The notes under the pieces were generated by a model. It did no database searches and had not been told where the DNA came from. It saw only the letters and a program-made list of their open reading frames with translations. A DNA stretch of 26,970 bases from Bacteroidales bacterium UBA3543 (GTDB taxonomy: Bacteria; Bacteroidota; Bacteroidia; Bacteroidales; UBA932). Where the stretch lies: positions 1 to 26,970 of the forward strand of contig DFOK01000090.1 of the NCBI GenBank assembly GCA_002376715.1. The letters are read 5' to 3'. Numbering within the stretch: position 1 is the stretch's first letter; each line of letters starts with the position of its first letter. Position numbers and translations under genes: made by a program. Below are positions 22,916 to 26,970 of the stretch, in pieces.

Positions 22916-24391
22916 TCAGCCAAGATGCTCTTTGCGGAGCAGGTCGGCAACCGTTTTTACAGGGTTGAATGTTATAAGGGGGACCTCCACGAAGGTGGTG
23001 TTCCAGTTGCTCATCGCCCCATTCCAGAGACCGGGAAGCTCAAGTGCCTTGAGTTTGCGCCCCTCATAGCTTTTGGAGGAGATAAAACCGGCATCATCAT
23101 TGACAAAACGGGAGAGGTCATACCTTTTGCCCTCTGCATCAGTAATCGAGCATACCAGATCCACAGGATTGAAGTGTGTGCCGGCAGCAAAGAGTCCGGC
23201 TGTACGTGGATCCGAAGGATTGAGCTCTACGCTCTCAAGTATCTGAAGAGAAGTGCAACCATCCGCATCCCTGACTATGAAAGGTCCTCCTCCGGGTTCA
23301 CCTTGATTGCGTACCATGCCGCAAACTCTGACAGGACGGTCGAGCTTGGAACGAAGCAGTAGGGGAAGCAGTTCATAGGGAATTTTTTCAGGTAATGTAA
23401 TGCAGAATTGTTCGTCAAGAAAACCGGAAACCTCATTACACAAAGCTACGATATCATCTTTGCAACCTATTTTGAGCGCATTGTCGATACGTGCGATATA
23501 GTCGAAACAACGTTCGCGAAGTATGACGAGTTTACCGATGAGTAATTTTTTCCATAGTACGGTCTGCTCGATAAAATCCTCTTTGACTACATTGTCTATA
23601 TTCTTTATTACAACGATATCCGAATCAATCTCATTGACATTCTGTATCAGAGCACCATGTCCTCCGGGGCGGAAGAGCAGAGCGCCATCTTCTTTGCGGA
23701 AAGGTTTGTTCTCCTCAGTAGCAGCAATGGTGTCGGTTGAAGGTGACTGGAGCGTAAACTTGATCGAATACTTCACTCCGTAACGTTGTTCATACCTCTC
23801 CTTGACCGAGTCAGACAATTCCTTGAATCCTTCGAGATGCTCCGGCGAGACGGAAACCACGATGGAGATGGTGCCATCCTTCATTTTGGCGTAAAGGGCA
23901 CCCTCTACCAGATGTTCTTCAAAAGCCGTACGGACATCATCGGAATACCTGTGAAAGAGTAGTTGTCCCTTGGGTTTGGAGCCATAACCGAGGCCGCTAT
24001 CATTGAGAACCTTGTCAATGAGCTCCATCGGAGTGCAGCCTTCAAACATTTCGGGAGTGTAAAAAGCGAAATCTTTAATCCTGGATGTGAAATTGCGTCC
24101 GTATTCCGACATTTCTCCACTTTCGAGCACGTTGAAAAGATCCCTGAACATCCTCGAAGCCGCACCTGAAGCCGGAACAAACTTAGTAACCTTAAGAGAA
24201 TTGGAAACAAAAGCATTGAAAGCCTCTTTTTTATCATTCTCGGAAAAAACCTTGATGCCCCTGGCTGGCGTTGCAGCACTTAAAACGTCAAGCCACTCAA
24301 AACCAGTCTCGTAACGAGACATTTGTCCGGTGGCCTGCTCGACAGTAATGCCTCTTTCGGCAAAAACCTTCAAATCTTCATTATTAAACAT
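22916..24391 (-). CDS. DUF4301 family protein, nucleotidyltransferase-like
   Basis: A 491-residue cytosolic protein of the Bacteroidetes DUF4301 family. It has no signal peptide or membrane helix. The segments FVPASGAASRMF (71-82), QSPSTDTIA (215-223), LFRPGGHGALI (239-249) and IKNIDNVV (262-269) are reminiscent of the order of sites in UDP-sugar pyrophosphorylases: a glycine-rich nucleotide loop, a uridine-contact loop and an IDN segment. That suggests a GT-A-type sugar nucleotidyltransferase fold. This is inference from motif resemblance; the family has no established function that I know. It starts 3 bases after the pdxB stop, so it is cotranscribed with pdxB. Confidence 0.82.
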   Translation of the reverse strand: MFNNEDLKVFAERGITVEQATGQMSRYETGFEWLDVLSAATPARGIKVFSENDKKEAFNAFVSNSLKVTKFVPASGAASRMFRDLFNVLESGEMSEYGRNFTSRIKDFAFYTPEMFEGCTPMELIDKVLNDSGLGYGSKPKGQLLFHRYSDDVRTAFEEHLVEGALYAKMKDGTISIVVSVSPEHLEGFKELSDSVKERYEQRYGVKYSIKFTLQSPSTDTIAATEENKPFRKEDGALLFRPGGHGALIQNVNEIDSDIVVIKNIDNVVKEDFIEQTVLWKKLLIGKLVILRERCFDYIARIDNALKIGCKDDIVALCNEVSGFLDEQFCITLPEKIPYELLPLLLRSKLDRPVRVCGMVRNQGEPGGGPFIVRDADGCTSLQILESVELNPSDPRTAGLFAAGTHFNPVDLVCSITDAEGKRYDLSRFVNDDAGFISSKSYEGRKLKALELPGLWNGAMSNWNTTFVEVPLITFNPVKTVADLLRKEHLG

Positions 24392-24394
24392 AAA

Positions 24395-25426
24395 TCAAAA
24401 TTCTGTTCTGTAATTATAATGTGAGCGTATTTGTTCAAATCTTCCGGGGTCGGAACGCAGCATCCTGTCATCCTCCCATATGTCATAAATGGCACACAAT
24501 CGGTTGCAAATCTCCTCCTGAGACAAACCTTCCGGATTAAACCTGACTACCGCCGTGTCATCACTTACGGTAAAATCTTTCAAATCATCTATTCCGAAAT
24601 GCTCTCCTGCAGCTCTAACGACAGCCGTACTGCCGTTGATCTTGCCCTGTCTGGAATAGCCCGCAATGTGCGGTGTTGCTATATCTACCTTTTCAAGCAG
24701 TGCCCGATTGATGTCGGGTTCGCCCCTCCACACATCCGTTACAACACCTGAAAACTTTGGCACAAAGCGCAAAAGGGCATCTTCACAGACAACTTCTCCA
24801 CGAGAAGTATTAACAAAAATAGCCCTTTCTTTCATATTCTCAAAGAAAATGCCATCTGCAAAACCATAGTTCTCTTTCCAAAGAGGAATGTGAAGAGTCA
24901 CTATATCCGACTGAGCCAACAATTGATCCAGAGAGGTGAAAAGATGCGCATTGTATGGCTCCAGTTCCTCCCTAGGAGGATCATTTCGCAACACCCTGAA
25001 CCCTAACCTCTCACCAAAATCCGCCACCTTGGATCCCACATGGCCCACTCCAATGACACCGAGAGTAAGCCCCTGCAGAGAGATGGCTTTACGGCGCGCC
25101 AAAGCATAGAGGGCAGTGAACAGATACTGTCGCACGGCAGAGGAGTTGCATCCGGGAGCATTGACCACCCGTATCCCCTTACCTAAACACCAATCTATAT
25201 CTATATGATCAGTACCTATGGTTGCGCTGGCTACGAGCGATACACGTGAACTCTCCAGCAGAGCGGCATTGCATAGAGTGCGGGTACGCACAAATAGAGC
25301 ATCCGCATCTCGCACCACTTCCGGAGTGATATCCGAAGCCTTACAGAAAACGCAATCCGCATGATCACGTAGAATTTCCATATAAGGTATGGCGCTGTCC
25401 GCTACAAATCTCAATTTTTTCTCCAT
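24395..25426 (-). CDS. pdxB: 4-phosphoerythronate dehydrogenase
   Basis: PdxB oxidises 4-phospho-D-erythronate in the DXP-independent arm of pyridoxal phosphate synthesis, in the cytosol. The 343-residue protein is a D-2-hydroxyacid dehydrogenase. The NAD-binding motif GVGHVG is at 126-131. Catalytic residues are Arg209 (NTSRGE), Glu236 (DVWRGEP) and His253 (TPHIAGYS). The N-terminal block (ADALFVRTRT, ATIGTDHID, NAPGCNSSAVRQY) is specific to PdxB rather than to SerA or lactate dehydrogenases. It starts two bases before the dciA stop codon triplet begins at 25428. The gene order dciA-pdxB-DUF4301 with almost no gaps implies one transcript. Other pdx genes are not in the window. Confidence 0.93.
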   Translation of the reverse strand: MEKKLRFVADSAIPYMEILRDHADCVFCKASDITPEVVRDADALFVRTRTLCNAALLESSRVSLVASATIGTDHIDIDWCLGKGIRVVNAPGCNSSAVRQYLFTALYALARRKAISLQGLTLGVIGVGHVGSKVADFGERLGFRVLRNDPPREELEPYNAHLFTSLDQLLAQSDIVTLHIPLWKENYGFADGIFFENMKERAIFVNTSRGEVVCEDALLRFVPKFSGVVTDVWRGEPDINRALLEKVDIATPHIAGYSRQGKINGSTAVVRAAGEHFGIDDLKDFTVSDDTAVVRFNPEGLSQEEICNRLCAIYDIWEDDRMLRSDPGRFEQIRSHYNYRTEF

Positions 25427-25427
25427 A

Positions 25428-25745
25428 TCAATAGATGGTTATCTTGAGCACATGCTCCTCCTGGAGTATCGTGTTGATCCTGTTCCGAATGCTCTCAAGC
25501 TGAAAAAAGAGCTGACTACGGAGTACTGAAGAGGAAATTTTACAGGAAAGTACGCCATCCCTGAAGTATTTTTTCAGAGTCAGACCCGGTATCTCTTCGG
25601 GTTTGTAATAGGAACCGGTCATATCGAGCAGAACCAGATCCCACGCCTCGAAGATGCGTGCACAAAGAAGTCCCGATGCCATATTGTCCTCCTTTATGTA
25701 CTCCTGCAACACTTCTGCTACGGTGCGGCTCTTTTCTCTTCTCAT
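25428..25745 (-). CDS. DUF721/DciA-like replication protein
   Basis: A 105-residue protein of the DciA (DUF721) family. DciA proteins interact with and help load the replicative helicase DnaB in bacteria lacking DnaC. Recognisable features are the N-terminal EVLQEYIKE helix, the ...ARIFEAWDLVL segment with its conserved Trp, and the KH-like stretch (DGVLSCKISSSVLRSQL) followed by a helix ...IRNRIN. Its ATG overlaps the recF stop (ATGA, 4 bases), so translation is coupled. The neighbourhood with recF is common for this family. The role as a DnaB loader is inferred from family membership, as sequence conservation is low. Confidence 0.82.
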   Translation of the reverse strand: MRREKSRTVAEVLQEYIKEDNMASGLLCARIFEAWDLVLLDMTGSYYKPEEIPGLTLKKYFRDGVLSCKISSSVLRSQLFFQLESIRNRINTILQEEHVLKITIY

Positions 25746-26848
25746 GGTTCAGAGGTTTGAAGTGATCTGAATGCTCCATTTTCAACGATGAAAGAGCGCG
25801 ATTCACCCTGCAGACTCTCCATAAGTCTCTCTATGCGTACTTTGTTGCTGTCGGAGATGAAGATCTGACCAAAATCATCTTTAAGGACTATCTTGAGGAG
25901 AGATTCTACCCTCTCCATATCCAGCTTGTCAAAAAGATCGTCAAGCAGCAGGATGGGAGGCTTGGAGTAAATGCTCTTCATAAAGGAAAACTGCGCCAGT
26001 TTCATTGCCAACAGAAAACTCTTCTGCTGACCCTGCGAGCCGCAGTTGCGAATGGGATGATCTTCGATAAGGAAGGTCATATCATCCCTTTGAGGCCCCA
26101 CGGTGGTATATTTAAGTATGCGTTCCTTTTCCTCATCCTGTTGCAACAGTGCAGAGAAATCTCCGTTGTCAAGGTCTGTGCGGTAGCGTATTTTGACCTC
26201 TTCCCTGCCGTCGGAGAGTCTGGAATAGTATTCTCTCACAAGCGGATCGAGCTTGTTGCAGAGTTCACGCCGCGCATCGCAAACATAGTGTGCGTGCGGG
26301 GCCATCTGTTCCGCAATTGTATCCAGCAGCACATCCGGAAGAAGATCCTCCTTTAGCAGACGATTGCGTCTGATCAGAAGATGAGTGTAGGCCTGGATAT
26401 GGCGCAGGTATGCACGGTCGGTCTGTGAAAGGATAAAGTTGAGATATTTACGGCGCTCGTCACCGGAATCATGTATAAGAGAGGTGTCCGCAGGTGAAAC
26501 CATCACTATGGGAAGCAATCCGATATGCTCTGAAAAGCGTTCATAGTTGCGTCCGTTGCGACGCACGGTCTTGGCTCCGCCTCTACGGATTGAGACTCCG
26601 ATACGCTCCTCTACCCCTCCAATGTCATATACTCCCCCAATCTGCGCCTCATCCGCGTCAAAATTGCATACATACCTGTCGGAAGAGGAGAAGAAACTCT
26701 TGGTCATTGAGAGATAATAAACTGCATCAAGCAAATTGGTCTTGCCTGCTCCGTTGTTGCCCGATATGTAGTTGATTTTGGGCGAAAATTCCAGCGAAGC
26801 GGCGACTATATTTTTAAAATTGTGAAGTATGATGCTCTTGAGGTACAT
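25742..26848 (-). CDS. recF: DNA replication and repair protein RecF
   Basis: RecF is the SMC-like ATPase that, with RecO and RecR, loads RecA at single-strand gaps. Counted from the ATG at 26848 it has 368 residues. Walker A GNNGAGKT is at 30-37. The signature region GPQRDDM and CGSQGQQKSF is in the second half, and Walker B LLLDDLFDKLD lies around 300-310. MYLKSIILHNFKNI is the usual RecF beginning. The frame opens seven codons earlier at a GTG (26869), but a promoter box occupies 26869-26876, so that GTG would lie upstream of transcription. It is the first gene of a tight recF-dciA-pdxB-DUF4301-lipoprotein run. Confidence 0.95.
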   Translation of the reverse strand: MYLKSIILHNFKNIVAASLEFSPKINYISGNNGAGKTNLLDAVYYLSMTKSFFSSSDRYVCNFDADEAQIGGVYDIGGVEERIGVSIRRGGAKTVRRNGRNYERFSEHIGLLPIVMVSPADTSLIHDSGDERRKYLNFILSQTDRAYLRHIQAYTHLLIRRNRLLKEDLLPDVLLDTIAEQMAPHAHYVCDARRELCNKLDPLVREYYSRLSDGREEVKIRYRTDLDNGDFSALLQQDEEKERILKYTTVGPQRDDMTFLIEDHPIRNCGSQGQQKSFLLAMKLAQFSFMKSIYSKPPILLLDDLFDKLDMERVESLLKIVLKDDFGQIFISDSNKVRIERLMESLQGESRSFIVENGAFRSLQTSEP

Positions 26849-26868
26849 ATAAGTCTTGTCAGAGTTCA

Positions 26869-26876
26869 CAAAAGTA
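26869..26876 (-). promoter_or_regulatory. -7 element for the recF run
   Basis: CAAAAGTA on the plus strand reads TACTTTTG on the minus strand, an exact TAnnTTTG. The start point would be near 26863, about 15 bases before the ATG at 26848. No clear -33 element is seen. Confidence 0.45.
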
Positions 26877-26886
26877 CAAATTATTG

Positions 26887-26916
26887 TTTGTGTTTCCCAT
26901 TTTTGTTGTAAATTTG
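26887..26916 (+). promoter_or_regulatory. Promoter facing out of the window at the right edge
   Basis: TTTG at 26887-26890, 18 bases, then TAAATTTG at 26909-26916 fits the Bacteroidetes consensus. It would drive a plus-strand gene starting beyond 26970. The remaining 54 bases are AT-rich leader with several ACGAATA-like words and no start codon in a convincing context. Confidence 0.55.
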
Positions 26917-26970
26917 CGTTTCGTAAATAACGCGAATAATACGAATAAAAACGAATATAAATAAACAGAC

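Overview
The window reads as chromosomal DNA of an uncultured or gut-type Bacteroidales bacterium (Bacteroidota). Three kinds of evidence point there. First, several gene families are typical of the phylum: a DUF4301 protein, a radical-SAM-associated lipoprotein, a fimbrillin-like lipoprotein carrying leucine-rich repeats, and a class I methyltransferase with a THUMP-like tail. Second, the neighbour pairs surE-lpxB and recF-dciA occur here. Third, upstream regions repeatedly show the Bacteroidetes promoter form, TTG or TTTG about 19 bases before TAnnTTTG, and lack Shine-Dalgarno sequences. I see no rRNA, tRNA, CRISPR array, insertion sequence or phage gene. I cannot assign the genus.

Layout. 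(1) 1-3346: the first codons of an unknown minus-strand gene, then a plus-strand run of two tandem secreted bleomycin-hydrolase-like cysteine peptidases and pssA (phosphatidylserine synthase). (2) 3300-6327: a minus-strand phosphoglucomutase/phosphomannomutase whose 3' end overlaps pssA by 47 bases inside a shared terminator hairpin, and a divergent methyltransferase gene. (3) 6317-15623: eight minus-strand genes in close succession. In transcription order they are surE, lpxB, dapF, a HAMP-only membrane sensor, trkH, a RecD/Dda-like helicase, a YugP-like metallopeptidase and a dipeptidyl peptidase IV. A good internal promoter precedes the sensor. (4) 15645-16748: a monocistronic GAPDH gene with a strong promoter and a perfect terminator. 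(5) 16749-22439: an accessory-looking stretch with a NahK-like hexosamine kinase, a divergent secreted M14 carboxypeptidase-like protein, a long leader and a 745-residue surface lipoprotein with ten 27-residue repeats. The intergenic gaps here carry three blocks of degenerate heptanucleotide repeats. (6) 22440-26916: a compact minus-strand run, recF, dciA, pdxB, DUF4301 and a radical-SAM-associated lipoprotein, with a promoter facing out of the window at the right edge.

Functionally most genes are housekeeping: phospholipid and lipid A synthesis, lysine/peptidoglycan precursor synthesis, glycolysis, PLP synthesis, replication and repair, and potassium uptake. Secreted peptidases and surface lipoproteins are mixed in. 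No complete new defence or biosynthetic system is visible. The points most worth following are the heptanucleotide repeat blocks around the surface-lipoprotein locus, the palindromic terminator that encodes both C-termini at the pssA/phosphomutase junction, the HAMP-only sensor translationally coupled to trkH, the M14 protein lacking its usual Asn-Arg substrate clamp, and the radical-SAM-associated lipoprotein with no radical SAM gene beside it.
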